NCBI RefSeq assembly: GCF_052161615.1
Contig: NZ_CP197417.1
Coordinates: 1,550,001-1,614,000, forward strand
Length of the DNA stretch: 64,000 nucleotides
Source of the DNA: Aeoliella sp052161615
Lineage (GTDB): Bacteria > Planctomycetota > Planctomycetia > Pirellulales > Lacipirellulaceae
Direction: 5' to 3'
A program made the position numbers and the translations under genes. Below the pieces are notes generated by a model. That model had not been told where the DNA came from. It searched no databases and worked only from the letters and a program-made list of their open reading frames with translations. Position 1 is the first letter of the stretch, and each line of letters opens with the position of its first letter. Below, in pieces: positions 52,530-62,150 of this stretch.

Positions 52530-53606
52530 TCAAGTGAGTGGCATGCCGCACGCCTGGAGCAGCGTCCGTTGCACCGCGAGGTCGTGAGCGTACGGGTAAC
52601 TGGGCGAGGCTTCGCCGCGAATCACGCGGGCCATCTCTTTCGATTCCTCGACGTACCGTTCGTGCGCCGGAAACGTGAGAGAGTGAACACCCGCCTTGTA
52701 CTTGCCGGCTGGTTCTGACAGGAATAGACGCCCCGACGGCGCGTCCAGTTGATCAATACGCAGTGAACCCTTCGTACCGTTCACTTCAAGATAACGCTGC
52801 TTATTGCCTTCCTTGCCGATGGCGTTTGTCTTGACGGTGGCGATCGCCCTTGGGTAGTCGAGTACGGCAACCACGTTGTCGGCGAGGGTATCGTCGGCAC
52901 CCAGTCGCTGCACGTGCGGCGTTACCTTCGTCGGCTCGCCGAGGATGCCGACTACCAAGTCGACCACATGTCCACCCAGTTCAAACAGCAATCCCCCAGA
53001 AAACTTCGCCCAGGCCTTTCTGTCTTTGGCATCCGCCCCTTTACCCATCGCGGCGGTCACCTCAAAGACTTCTCCCAGCGAACCCTCCGCCAGCATTTCG
53101 CGCAACAGGACAACACCAGGATTGGTGCGATACATGTAGCCCATCTGCACCAGTAAGTTTTTCTTCGTTGCGATATCAAGCAGCCGCGCGAACTGCGGCA
53201 AAGATGTCCCCGCGGGCTTGTCGAGGTGGATGTGCTTATCTGCGGCGATACACCGCTCGGCGGTGTCGAGCAGCTTCTCGATTTCGGTCTCGACAAGCAC
53301 GCCTTGCAGGCCCGGCGTGCCCAGCAGCTGTTCCTCCGTCATCCAGCGAAGGCCCGCGTAGTCGGGGTCCTGCTGCGCTTCAGCGCGAAGGCGTGCATCG
53401 GATTCGACGATTCCCACGACCTCGAAGTCTGGCAGACCGCGATGGGCTCGCATCTGACCCTTGGCGTGAGGATGGCCCACGCCGATTTGACCAAGCTTGA
53501 TGGGTGGGGCAGGGGACCGCTCGTCGGAGAGGGCGTTAAAGGCCCACATGCCGAGCATGGCCCCGCCCACCTGCTGAACTGCTTGCCGCCGAGGAATTCG
53601 CTGCAC
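52530..53606 (-). CDS. Second Gfo/Idh/MocA-family oxidoreductase
   Basis: This protein has 358 residues if GTG 53606 is the start, which has AGGTGG 8 nt upstream. The protein then opens VQRIPRRQAVQQVGGAMLGMWAF, a Tat-like leader. NAD binding is by KLGQIGVGHPHAKGQ (about 38). The family Lys lies in HLDKPAGTS. The C-terminal domain contains FELGGHVVDLVVGILGEP. An upstream in-frame start at 53717 gives an odd Ser/Tyr-rich leader. It precedes the other Gfo/Idh gene on the same strand. Confidence 0.85.
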   Translation of the reverse strand: MQRIPRRQAVQQVGGAMLGMWAFNALSDERSPAPPIKLGQIGVGHPHAKGQMRAHRGLPDFEVVGIVESDARLRAEAQQDPDYAGLRWMTEEQLLGTPGLQGVLVETEIEKLLDTAERCIAADKHIHLDKPAGTSLPQFARLLDIATKKNLLVQMGYMYRTNPGVVLLREMLAEGSLGEVFEVTAAMGKGADAKDRKAWAKFSGGLLFELGGHVVDLVVGILGEPTKVTPHVQRLGADDTLADNVVAVLDYPRAIATVKTNAIGKEGNKQRYLEVNGTKGSLRIDQLDAPSGRLFLSEPAGKYKAGVHSLTFPAHERYVEESKEMARVIRGEASPSYPYAHDLAVQRTLLQACGMPLT

Positions 53607-53856
53607 GATCGACCACCTGCTGTTTGCTGAAGGGACGAAGGGATATCGCGTCGTTATCGCCTTGCTGCCCATTGGAGCATAAAGTGACCAACTCGACTCA
53701 CTCTCGTAGCTCAGCAATCATTCTAAACAGCGATCCATGCATGGTAAACCACGGTATACAATTTTGGCGACTCCATCCAGAACTTTCCGAGAAACGGCGG
53801 TGCCCGGGGCGGAGACGAGCTCCCCCCATTCCGTTCCGGGCACCCCGAGCCACGGC

Positions 53857-54546
53857 TTACTCCTCCGGCACTTCTTCCGTTTCGGCAGCAGGTTTCGCCG
53901 GGTTCGTGAGCGATTCCTTCTGTGCCTTCGTCAACACGTCGTACACGCGCTGCTCGGCGTCGTTCAGGATCATTTCGATCTTGACGACCTGAGCTTTGGT
54001 CAGATGCGCCGTGTTGGGAGGATCGAGCAGAGTGCTCGTCACCAGTGGTGCCGCTTCGTTGCTCACCACCGCCGGTTGACTGCCTTGCCCAAGTCGCAGT
54101 TGCCGCCAACGACGGCCATTGCCGGCCCACATTGGGCGGAGGCTACTATCACGAAGCACGTGTTGCTTGCCGGCTGCAGTCACCGACACGGCAACGTACT
54201 CGTTCGGCGATAGCCGCTCGGTGCGAAACACTTCCGCTTCGATGGTGTCGCCGAAGTTGAGCTCCTCGACCATCGCCGCGACTTCGGTCGCCGGTCCGAG
54301 GTGGACATTCAACTCTTCTTGTCCCACCGTCAGAATCAGATGCGTGCCGATAGGCGATCGTCCAGTCGTGTGCTGACACGGGCCAGTGCGAATTTCTTTC
54401 AGCTCACCGGCAATCGATTCAACGTCCGGTTTTACGGGCTGCCTTGCCACACCATCGCGCGCGCCGGTGCCGCGCTGTGCGACCGCCAGGCTCGCCGGCA
54501 CTAGCATCACCAATGCCAAGCCAAGGCTCATCAAGATTGTTCTCAT
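53857..54546 (-). CDS. Secreted hypothetical protein
   Basis: This protein has 229 residues from ATG 54546 with GGAGAGCAGTGAG upstream. The signal peptide is MRTILMSLGLALVMLVPASLAVAQ. The mature part carries a small beta barrel-like segment (THLILTVGQEELNVHLGPATEV, FGDTIEAEVFRTE), resembling OB-fold periplasmic proteins. A C-terminal helix (VKIEMILNDAEQRVYDVLTK) and an acidic tail complete it. The function is unknown. Confidence 0.7.
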   Translation of the reverse strand: MRTILMSLGLALVMLVPASLAVAQRGTGARDGVARQPVKPDVESIAGELKEIRTGPCQHTTGRSPIGTHLILTVGQEELNVHLGPATEVAAMVEELNFGDTIEAEVFRTERLSPNEYVAVSVTAAGKQHVLRDSSLRPMWAGNGRRWRQLRLGQGSQPAVVSNEAAPLVTSTLLDPPNTAHLTKAQVVKIEMILNDAEQRVYDVLTKAQKESLTNPAKPAAETEEVPEE

Positions 54547-54808
54547 CTCACTGCTCTCCTTCCAAGAATGTACTGGAGATGTCGCTGGCGCCAGTGCGAT
54601 AGCACGTGCGCAACGCTTGAGAACGTGCAAGTCCAATACCGCGGTGGGCGCGATAGAGGGCTTTGCCGAAAGAAGCTACCCATCCCCCAACGATGAAGCT
54701 GGCAGCCGCTGGGGAATCGAACGGCGATGTGCTCGTCGGCACACCCAGTACGTGCAATGACACACGGACGCCCGCGGTAGTGAGAATGATCCGACCACCC
54801 TAGATCAC

Positions 54809-55885
54809 CTACTCACCTACTCGTGTCATCTCCGGCCCCACCTCTTCAAACAGCTCCACCCACGATAGCCAGATCGCGTTGTGGATCGTCGCCTCGCCGG
54901 TCTTTTTCAGCTCACGCAGCTTCACGGGCGACTCGTCGGGCCAGTGGCCGATCCAGCCCTGGGCGTGGGGGCGGCTTTGGAGCAGGAACGCCCGAAGGTC
55001 GTCCGCACCACAGCTCAGCGGAAAAGTCTCGCCAATGACAATCGGCTTGCCCCAATCGAATCTCTTGAGGAGCTCGATTTCCTCCGCTACCTTACCCGTC
55101 TTGGGGTACAGATGCGGCGAGACAAAATCGAGCTGCTCGGCCGCCACTTTGTACGCACCGGGAAAGGGAAGCATTCCCATCGTCACCAAGCGCTCTTTGT
55201 CGTGCTCGCGAATCGCCTCGACCATCTGCTTGGTCCACGCCGCGAAGATCTCGTCTCCCGAGCGACCCTTCGCATCGAGACTCAACCGCTGGCAGAACTC
55301 CACGTCTCCCATCCGGCCCAAGTACCATCCTTCGGCTGCCGGCCCGACGGCGCCGGGCTCGTTCACCAAGTCGTACGCAAACACGGCCGGGCTCTCCGCG
55401 CACGTGCGGGCAATCGTCTCCCAGAACTGCGCCTGCGTTTTCCAACGATCTTCCTCGCTCATGGAATCGTACCATTCCATGCGGTCGTTGATTTGGTAAC
55501 ACGCCAGCCCTGTGATCATGAGGCGTACGCCCGACTTCTCGGCAATCGCAAGAAGCTGCTCCAGTTGCTTGATCGCCCTTTCGTCGATCTCCCCTGGTCC
55601 CTTAAAGAATCGGGGCATCTCCGGATGCACGCGCGCTACCGTGGTCCCCGCGGCCCGCATCTCCGCAAACTCCCGCTCGACCCGCGCCGGATCGGCCGCG
55701 AGCCGCTCCATCAAGTCGACGGAAGCGTAGTTATGCCCCCAAGGAACAAACCGCTCGCCGGACGGGGAGAGCACGAACCCACGCCCCTCGGGCGCGAGCT
55801 TGACGGGTTCCATAGCGGTAGCAGTAGTCGTGACCGCCAAGAGGACGAGGAAGAGAACGCACGGTTCGAAACGTTTGAAAAGCAT
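54809..55885 (-). CDS. Secreted GH5-like glycoside hydrolase
   Basis: This protein has 358 residues from ATG 55885 (MLFKRFEPCVLFLVLLAVTTTATA signal peptide). The catalytic acid is in DLVNEPG (about 180) and the nucleophile in VIGETFPL (about 288), the GH5/GHA-clan arrangement. NYASVDL and VARVHPEMPRFF precede these. It is probably a beta-mannanase or cellulase-like retaining hydrolase, with the substrate unknown. Frames extending to 55918 add only a polar leader. Confidence 0.83.
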   Translation of the reverse strand: MLFKRFEPCVLFLVLLAVTTTATAMEPVKLAPEGRGFVLSPSGERFVPWGHNYASVDLMERLAADPARVEREFAEMRAAGTTVARVHPEMPRFFKGPGEIDERAIKQLEQLLAIAEKSGVRLMITGLACYQINDRMEWYDSMSEEDRWKTQAQFWETIARTCAESPAVFAYDLVNEPGAVGPAAEGWYLGRMGDVEFCQRLSLDAKGRSGDEIFAAWTKQMVEAIREHDKERLVTMGMLPFPGAYKVAAEQLDFVSPHLYPKTGKVAEEIELLKRFDWGKPIVIGETFPLSCGADDLRAFLLQSRPHAQGWIGHWPDESPVKLRELKKTGEATIHNAIWLSWVELFEEVGPEMTRVGE

Positions 55886-55983
55886 CGTGGCGACCTCGAT
55901 TGGTTCGCACATAGTCAACGAGAACTCTTGGCCTCCATTGTATCAACTTTCGCGGACGGGGAGTTCTCTCAGCGCTAACCGAG

Positions 55984-56601
55984 TTACGGCGTTCTTTCAG
56001 GCTCCCTGTGAATGGTTACCCCTTTGTCCTCCATGTGACCAACGGCCTTGTCGCAATCGCCGGGAGCTAGCTCGACGCCCCGCACCCCTTCCAGCAGCAG
56101 ACGGACCTCGAATCCAAGCTCCGCCGCGTCCACTGCCGTGTGTTTGACGCAGTAGTCGGTGGCGAGCCCCATCACATCCACGGCAGTCACTCCTTGCTCG
56201 CGAAGGAATTCCGCGAGCCCGGTCGACTTGCGATGGTCGTTATCGAAGAACCCACTGTAGCTGTCGATCATGCGGTCGGTCCCTTTGCGAACGACGTGGT
56301 GGATGCCCGCGGTGTCGAGATCCTCTGGGAACTCGGCTCCCCACGTCCCTTCGACGCAGTGGTCGGGCCACAGAATCTGCTCGAGCCCATCCACCGTGAC
56401 CACCTCGCCCACCGAACGACCCGCGTGCTGACTCGCAAACGACTGATGATCCGCCGGGTGCCAGTCCTGCGTCGCCACCACCAAGTCATAGAACGGCATC
56501 ACACGATTCGCTACCGGTACAATCTCGTGCCCACCCGTCACCCCAAGCGCACCACCGGGCAAGAAATCGTTCTGGATGTCGACGAGGATTAAGGCTCTCA
56601 T
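55984..56601 (-). CDS. pncA: Nicotinamidase
   Basis: This 205-residue protein starts at ATG 56601 (MRALILVDIQNDF), with GGAGGACAAAT before it. The catalytic Asp is in VDIQNDFLPGGAL. Metal-binding His are in TQDWHPADHQSF and the catalytic Cys in GLATDYCVKHTAVDA. It deamidates nicotinamide to nicotinate for the PncB reaction. Its ATG overlaps the upstream gene's stop as ATGA (4 bp), so translation is coupled to the deoxyribosyltransferase-like gene. Confidence 0.95.
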   Translation of the reverse strand: MRALILVDIQNDFLPGGALGVTGGHEIVPVANRVMPFYDLVVATQDWHPADHQSFASQHAGRSVGEVVTVDGLEQILWPDHCVEGTWGAEFPEDLDTAGIHHVVRKGTDRMIDSYSGFFDNDHRKSTGLAEFLREQGVTAVDVMGLATDYCVKHTAVDAAELGFEVRLLLEGVRGVELAPGDCDKAVGHMEDKGVTIHREPERTP

Positions 56602-57056
56602 ATTTGTCCTCCGAAAGCTGGATGGCTCAGCACTTGTCCCACAACTCCTTCGATCGAGTCGCACAAGGTAACGTCAGGTCGGCGCAAGCGGAGTTGTGTT
56701 TCCACATCGAAACGCCTTGCGTAGGCCAAGTCCGCACCAACAACCAATGGAACATTCGCTGCGCAGCAGGCGCCTAGCTCAAACAGAGCAATGGGGCAAA
56801 GCGTTGGCGGAGGGAACCAAAAGGCCACCAAGGCAGCATCCTGAAGGTACCGCCATTCCCACTCGACTTGCCGCCGCAGTTCCTCAAGATCGCCCATCGG
56901 AAACTCCATTCTTCTGGGGTTCAACACCGTAACATCATGGCCTTCGATGCGCCGAAGGAACTCGGCCTGCCAGTTGGCGGTGTCCGAGATTCCGCCAGCC
57001 AGAAACACGTACGGCATGTTGCCGTCATACACCGCCGGTGCTTCGAAATAATTCAT
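56598..57056 (-). CDS. Nucleoside 2-deoxyribosyltransferase-like protein
   Basis: This 152-residue protein contains VFLAGGISDTANWQAEF (about 17-33), VTVLNPRR (about 42) and FELGACCAANVPLVVGAD (about 92-109), where the catalytic Glu sits in ELG. The family cleaves N-glycosidic bonds of nucleosides or related NAD derivatives. In an NAD salvage cluster it may release nicotinamide-like base or ribosyl groups; this is inference. It is coupled to pncA by a 4-bp overlap. Confidence 0.85.
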   Translation of the reverse strand: MNYFEAPAVYDGNMPYVFLAGGISDTANWQAEFLRRIEGHDVTVLNPRRMEFPMGDLEELRRQVEWEWRYLQDAALVAFWFPPPTLCPIALFELGACCAANVPLVVGADLAYARRFDVETQLRLRRPDVTLCDSIEGVVGQVLSHPAFGGQI

Positions 57057-57152
57057 GCGTCCATCCTTTATGCGGCAGCAATAGTCGGCGGATTCTCCTG
57101 GCGTCGTCTAGTTCCGAGCAAGCATCCCAGAATTTGCGAGTACAATTCCATC

Positions 57153-57842
57153 CTAAATCTCAAAATTAAACCCCTGCTTCGTCAGCCGGTCGTACGTGCG
57201 TTTGTCGAAGCGGTAGAGCCGCGCGGCTCGGTGGGCGACGTCTTTCTCGATTTCTTTCGTCTCTTTCACGATCTCCATCGCCAGCACCTTCTTGCGAAAG
57301 TTTCGCTTGTCGAGTTCGCGGTCGAGGATCACTTCGTACAAGTGCTGGAGCTGCCTCAGCGTGAAACGGTCGGGCAGTAGTTCGAAGCCAATCGGTTGGT
57401 AGCGTACTTTGCCTTGCAGCCGCTGATGAGCAACATCGAGAATCTGCTGGTGGTCGAACGCCAGCGCAGGCAAGTCGCCTAGTGCGAACCAAGCGGCATT
57501 CCGCGCGTCAGAGCTCGCCTGGACGTGGTGATCCTCGAGATTCACCAGCGCGTAGTAGGCGACTGTCACCACACGCTCGCGCGGATCGCGGTCGACCGCG
57601 CTAAACGTGTAGAGCTGCTCGAGGAAAATATCCTTGAGGCCGGTCTCTTCGCACAGCTCGCGACGCGCGGCCTCGTCGAGCGTCTCGTCCATTTCTAAGA
57701 AGCCACCCGGCAAGGCCCATTGCCCTTCGAATGGCGGCAAGTCGCGCTCGATGAGCATCACCTTCAGATCTTGGTCGTCCAGGCCGAAGACCACAATGTC
57801 GACCGACATGGCGGGTCGGGCGTATTGGTACGTGTAAGTCAT
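57153..57842 (-). CDS. nrtR: NrtR-like Nudix-domain transcription regulator
   Basis: This protein has 229 residues from ATG 57842 (MTYTYQYARPAMSVDIVVFG). The Nudix box GGFLEMDETLDEAARRELCEETG (about 50-72) retains REx-x-EE but is followed by a C-terminal winged-helix-like domain (about 145-229: YEVILDRELDKRNFRKKVL). This Nudix-wHTH layout is that of NrtR, which senses ADP-ribose and represses NAD synthesis genes. It lies 83 bp downstream of nadE and upstream of the ndt-pncA pair on the same strand, fitting autoregulation of the cluster. The candidate operator is at 61454-61478. Confidence 0.87.
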   Translation of the reverse strand: MTYTYQYARPAMSVDIVVFGLDDQDLKVMLIERDLPPFEGQWALPGGFLEMDETLDEAARRELCEETGLKDIFLEQLYTFSAVDRDPRERVVTVAYYALVNLEDHHVQASSDARNAAWFALGDLPALAFDHQQILDVAHQRLQGKVRYQPIGFELLPDRFTLRQLQHLYEVILDRELDKRNFRKKVLAMEIVKETKEIEKDVAHRAARLYRFDKRTYDRLTKQGFNFEI

Positions 57843-57925
57843 TTCGCAGCTCTTCCGAAGTCGATCGTACGCTAAGATGGTGGGGAAGTGATCCGTTAGA
57901 AAATGGTGATGCCGGAATGTTTCGT

Positions 57926-59911
57926 TCAACCTTTGGAATCCAGTTCGGCAAGCTCGCGGCGAAATCCTCCGGACAGAATCGGAAAGCGGCACCATGTCTT
58001 GGGATCGAGATTCTTGTCGTCTACGTGGAACGACGGGGCGTATCGCTCCCGCTTCCATTGGTTGCGGCTCCAGAGTTCGAAGAACCGCCGGACCCACTGC
58101 GCAAGTTGGTCCGAGCTGTACTGGCGGAATTCCGCGGAGACCGCGGCCAGCGTTTCGGCGGGCGATCGCTTCTCGCCAATCGCATGGTCCTCAATCGCAT
58201 CGAGCAAGTCGTACGGCATCAAGTCGTCTTCGTCCGTTTGCCCTGCCGAACTGGGGCGAAGTTCCGCCGTGGGTTGCTGCCGATTTACGACATTGAGTTC
58301 GGGGATTCCTCCGAGTCCGTCGGGTCCTTCCGACTCCAACCATCGCAACCATTGGCGGAGAAACGCCTTGTCGATGCCGGCAATGGGGCTCAGCCCGCCG
58401 CAGGTGTCGCCGTCCATCGTCGCATAGCCAACCGCCGCCTCGCTCCGGTTGCTGGTCGCCAGCAGCAGCGCGTTCTTGATGTTCGCCAGCATCCACACCG
58501 AGGGGGCACGCGAGCGGGCTTGGATATTCTGAAGGGCAATGTCGTCCGTCTCCCACGTCAGTTCGCGGCCCAGCGCCGCGGCAACCTTCTTGCTGTATCC
58601 CTCACACAGATCGTCGACATCCAGTTCGAAGTGCGTGGCGTGTGCGGCTTCGGCGACCTTGCGGGCCGCGTGCCGGGTGATGTCCGAACTATTGCGGGTC
58701 GACTGGTACACGGTGGTGAGGATCGAACGAGTGAGCACCGCGACGGGATCGCTCTCGCTTTCGTCCACTTCGGGTAGGCCGAACGCTTCGCAGATCGGGG
58801 CAAGCCCGAGTTCCCGGACGCCTCGCCTCACCGCCATCGACACCAAGCAGGTCACGGCCGCCGAGTCGGCGCCGCCACTCAGTGAGACGATGAACCCCCG
58901 CGAGCGACTCTTGCGGGCGTAATCGTACAGGGCGAGCGTCACCGCGCGAGTGAATTCCTCTTCTTTCAGGTGCTCTGACTTTTCCCAATCGGCGACGCTC
59001 GCGCGCTCTGGAACGGGGCTCGCCTCGGGAAGGACGAATGGCACTGGGACAACGCGCGAATCATCGACCATCACCTCCGGCTCGAAGCTCGCCGACACCG
59101 AACGTCGCATGCGGGTCGCATCGACATCAATCGTCGCAGCGGTCACCGTCACAGGAGCAAACCCAAGCCGCCGCCCGCAGGCAATGGTCTCACCGCACGT
59201 GGCAATGATCGTCTGGCCGTCGTAGATCACGCGGCCTGCTTCGTTGCCAACCAGGTTGCTGTAAACATACGAAACGCCAAGGCTGCGAGACGCTTCCTCC
59301 ACGAGTCGCCGGCGCGTGTTCGCTTTGCCAAACGCAAAATGACTCGCGCTGGGATTGAACAGAATGTCGGCCGAGAGTTTGGCGTGATCCAATCCAGGTC
59401 GATTCGCAACCCACGCGTCCTCACAGATTTCGAAGCCCAGGCGAATCCCGTCGAAGTCGAACAGCAGGTCTCCGATCGGCACGTCGAAGCCGGCGAGTCG
59501 ATGGGTTCCTTTTGCGTTGTCGGGCCATGGTTTGAACCATCGTGGCTCGTAGTGCAGCCCATCGCCGGCAAGATGCTGCTTGGCAACCAAACCAACGAGC
59601 GCGCCATCCACCACCAATGCCGAGGCGTTGAACAATGCCCCCGCGTGCAGCACCGGCAAGCCCACCGACACTGCCATTCCTTGAGTCGCGGGGAGTAGTT
59701 CTGCCAGCATCCGCTCGGCCATCTTGATCACACCACGGGAGTAGAACGCATCTTCGCAGCCATACCCTGTGATGCACAGTTCGGGCAAGCAGAGAAGCTT
59801 GGCGTCCGCCTTGCGTGCGTCTGCGATCGCTTGCCGGATGTTGGCGGCATTGGCGTCCCAGTCGAGCGGGGTCTGATTCAGAGCAGCGGCGGCAACGCGA
59901 ACGAGTCTCAT
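57926..59911 (-). CDS. nadE: Glutamine-hydrolysing NAD(+) synthase
   Basis: This 661-residue protein makes NAD from nicotinate adenine dinucleotide. The N-terminal amidase domain (about 1-280) has LPELCITGYG (Glu), VAKQHLAGDG (Lys) and FEICEDAW (Cys), the nitrilase triad. The C-terminal synthetase (about 320-661) has SLSGGADSAAVTCL as the ATP pyrophosphatase loop. This two-domain enzyme generates its own ammonia. It lies 20 bp downstream of pncB, so they share a transcript. Confidence 0.96.
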   Translation of the reverse strand: MRLVRVAAAALNQTPLDWDANAANIRQAIADARKADAKLLCLPELCITGYGCEDAFYSRGVIKMAERMLAELLPATQGMAVSVGLPVLHAGALFNASALVVDGALVGLVAKQHLAGDGLHYEPRWFKPWPDNAKGTHRLAGFDVPIGDLLFDFDGIRLGFEICEDAWVANRPGLDHAKLSADILFNPSASHFAFGKANTRRRLVEEASRSLGVSYVYSNLVGNEAGRVIYDGQTIIATCGETIACGRRLGFAPVTVTAATIDVDATRMRRSVSASFEPEVMVDDSRVVPVPFVLPEASPVPERASVADWEKSEHLKEEEFTRAVTLALYDYARKSRSRGFIVSLSGGADSAAVTCLVSMAVRRGVRELGLAPICEAFGLPEVDESESDPVAVLTRSILTTVYQSTRNSSDITRHAARKVAEAAHATHFELDVDDLCEGYSKKVAAALGRELTWETDDIALQNIQARSRAPSVWMLANIKNALLLATSNRSEAAVGYATMDGDTCGGLSPIAGIDKAFLRQWLRWLESEGPDGLGGIPELNVVNRQQPTAELRPSSAGQTDEDDLMPYDLLDAIEDHAIGEKRSPAETLAAVSAEFRQYSSDQLAQWVRRFFELWSRNQWKRERYAPSFHVDDKNLDPKTWCRFPILSGGFRRELAELDSKG

Positions 59912-59931
59912 GGTGCACCTATTAACTTAAC

Positions 59932-61437
59932 TTAACTTTGCTCGGTGAAATCCCAACGCATCTCGCGGATCATGGCGTCGCGCTGCTCGTGCAGTCCCAC
60001 ATCGATGCCGACGGGGAACTCGTGCGGATTCAGTAGTCGCCGAACCGTCGGATGGAGCCTGGCAAGTTCCTGCGAGGCCCGCGTGCGAGCGACTTCCAGC
60101 GTTTCGGTGCCATCGGCGAACGGCCCCATCAGTTTGCCCTGTTGCATCACGGGTACGAGCAGATCGTGCCCCACGGTGCCTTCGGGGATTCGTTTGCGAC
60201 GATTGCTGTCCTTGATGTCGACGATCATCTCCCGCGAATCGATTCCCCGCGTCAGGTCGTAAATCATGTCGCCGACCAGTTGATCGCCCCCTTCGGTGTT
60301 CCGTTCGGCGTTCCGTTTCTCGAAGCGTCGCACTTGCAGTACGCCCGGGATGGTCGTCTTCGCCACCTGCTCCGACAGCTTCACTTTCGGTTGCCACTCG
60401 CCGCGATCGTCTTTCATCGCGCCGAGCTTGTAGACGCCCCCGAGCGCGGGCTGATCGTACGCCGTGACCAGTTTGGTGCCGACACCCCACACGGCGATCT
60501 TCGCTCCTTGTACTTTCAGGCTCTCGATAATGTTTTCGTCGAGATCGTTCGACGCGACGATCGCCGCCTTCGGAAAGCCACCCGCGTCGAGAATCTTGCG
60601 GGCCTCGATGCTCAAGTACGCGAGGTCGCCCGAATCGAGCCGAATGCCGATCATCTCGTGGCCTTGTTCGCGAAGCCGCTGGCCTACCTTCACCGCGTTG
60701 CGGACCCCTTCGAGCGTGTCGTACGTGTCGACCAAGAAGACGCAATTGTTGGGCATCGCGCTAGCGTAGCCTTCGAACGCATCGAGCTCGTCGTCGAACG
60801 ACATTACCCAGCTATGGGCGTGTGTCCCCTTCACCGGAATGCCATACGTCTTGCCGGCCAGTACGTTCGACGTCGCCGCGCACCCACCGAGGTAAGCGGC
60901 ACGACTCGCGGTGAGCCCGCCGTCGATCCCTTGCGCCCGCCGCAGCCCAAACTCCAGCACCGGATCGCTTCCCGCCGCCGCGCAGACGCGTGCCGCTTTG
61001 GTGGCGATGAGCGTTTGGAAGTTCACGATGTTGAGTAGCGCCGTCTCCAGTATCTGACATTGCAGCATCGGCCCCTTCACTCGCAGCAGCGGCTCCTGCG
61101 CGAATGCAACCGTTCCTTCGAGCATGGCGTCGATATCAACGTTCAGGCGGAGGTTGTGCAAGTAGTCGAGGAACCCTGCTTCGAATAGCGGAGCACGGTC
61201 GTTCCCCGTGAGCGTCGCTAAGTACTCGACGTCGGAGTCGTCGAAGCGAAAGTCACGCACGAACTCGAGCGCCGGCCCGAGCCCCGCCACCACCGCGTAA
61301 CCACCGGCGAAGGGCTTCTTGCGAAAGAACAGATGAAACACCGCCTCGCGCTCCGCACGCCCCAGCTTCCAATAGCCATAAGCCATCGTGAGCTGGTAGA
61401 GATCGGTCAGCAGGGCAAGCGACGTGGAAGTCTTCAT
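59932..61437 (-). CDS. pncB: Nicotinate phosphoribosyltransferase
   Basis: This 501-residue protein makes nicotinate mononucleotide from nicotinate and PRPP. It starts MKTSTSLALLTDLYQLTMAYGYW. It also has motifs ILETALLNIVNFQTLIATKAAR (about 128-150), GTHAHSWVMSFDDE (about 210, catalytic His) and GIRLDSGDLAYLSIEARKILD (about 264-284). It is slightly longer than average, as in Clostridium-type members. It is the first gene of the pncB-nadE-nrtR run, directly behind the palindromic operator. ATG 61437 is 16 bp from that palindrome. Confidence 0.95.
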   Translation of the reverse strand: MKTSTSLALLTDLYQLTMAYGYWKLGRAEREAVFHLFFRKKPFAGGYAVVAGLGPALEFVRDFRFDDSDVEYLATLTGNDRAPLFEAGFLDYLHNLRLNVDIDAMLEGTVAFAQEPLLRVKGPMLQCQILETALLNIVNFQTLIATKAARVCAAAGSDPVLEFGLRRAQGIDGGLTASRAAYLGGCAATSNVLAGKTYGIPVKGTHAHSWVMSFDDELDAFEGYASAMPNNCVFLVDTYDTLEGVRNAVKVGQRLREQGHEMIGIRLDSGDLAYLSIEARKILDAGGFPKAAIVASNDLDENIIESLKVQGAKIAVWGVGTKLVTAYDQPALGGVYKLGAMKDDRGEWQPKVKLSEQVAKTTIPGVLQVRRFEKRNAERNTEGGDQLVGDMIYDLTRGIDSREMIVDIKDSNRRKRIPEGTVGHDLLVPVMQQGKLMGPFADGTETLEVARTRASQELARLHPTVRRLLNPHEFPVGIDVGLHEQRDAMIREMRWDFTEQS

Positions 61438-61453
61438 GGCGGCCTCGGGTGTT

Positions 61454-61478
61454 TGTTAGTGTAAGTATTACACTAACA
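61454..61478 (-). promoter_or_regulatory. 25-bp palindromic operator before pncB (candidate NrtR box)
   Basis: TGTTAGTGTAA (61454-61464) and TTACACTAACA (61468-61478) are perfect inverted repeats around a 3-bp centre. On the minus strand, which pncB uses, the palindrome contains TAATAC, a good -10 box, with TTGCCT about 15-16 bp before it. An outer GCCTCGG/CCGAGGC pair (61442-61448 and 61483-61489) extends the symmetry. Position and neighbours point to NrtR control; the binding protein is inferred. Confidence 0.75.
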
Positions 61479-61489
61479 TCGGCCGAGGC

Positions 61490-61852
61490 AAGAGCAGATT
61501 GAAGAAAATCTTTGATGCTTCCACGAATCCACCTTAGCCCGCGACGGAAGTCTTGGGTTTCTTGGGAACGGCTGCGAGAAGCTAAGTAGGGTGCATGTAA
61601 TCCACGACCGTTGGTCAATTTGCACCTACTGAAACTATTTCCACTATTTTGCCGGCGGGGACTTGAAATGTCCTAGGGGATGTGCTCTAATGAACACTCT
61701 TCGCGAGCCGGGTAGCGACTGATACGAGCAAGCGGAGGATGGGGAAGAGGCGAACATGTTGTTTCGCCTGGGGGTCGCTGTGCGCGATAAGTGGGGCCGA
61801 GGTTTAGTGGAATTCGATTCCGCATTTCGAACTCTGCCTTCCGTACTCGCAG
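61490..61852. other. Intergenic stretch upstream of pncB
   Basis: This 360-bp stretch holds no supported gene. It should contain upstream promoter sequence of pncB on the minus strand. No hairpin or repeat was recognised before the element starting at 61853. Confidence 0.45.
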
Positions 61853-62015
61853 GTAATGTCGCACCTGCGGGTTACCCCTGCGACATTATCCCAAATGTCC
61901 TTGGACGAAGCCGCTCAGCAAACCCTTATTTACCAAGCACTTACGACCTAACTCCCGGTGGGCCGAAAATGAGTAAAGTCGCAGTCAATGAAATACAGCC
62001 GAACTGCGACATAAC
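61853..62015 (+). repeat. Double-hairpin dispersed element, copy 2
   Basis: About 163 bp aligning with the reverse complement of 19259-19424. The first hairpin is GTAATGTCGCA...TGCGACATTATC, the linker carries ACCAAGCACTTACGACC, then GGTGGGCCGAAAATGAG leads into the second hairpin GTCGCAGT...ACTGCGACATAAC. It lies between the pncB promoter region and the tRNA. Confidence 0.75.
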
Positions 62016-62150
62016 CCGCCAAGCGGAGCAGGGGAGCGAGCGGCGTCCTGGGCTAGGCGACCGTGGTCGAAACACCCCAATTTCCCCGGGGCGTAAGCCC
62101 ATTGTGAGATTGGACTTAACACGCTAAATTTAGAGATTCGAGCGATTTTC

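Noticed and set aside
54548..54763. 71-codon minus-strand frame beside the secreted hypothetical
   Set aside because: No signal peptide, no domain, and it lies in the leader region of the neighbouring gene.
60052..61038. 328-codon plus-strand frame inside pncB
   Set aside because: Shadow frame of a catalytic enzyme gene with intact motifs on the minus strand.
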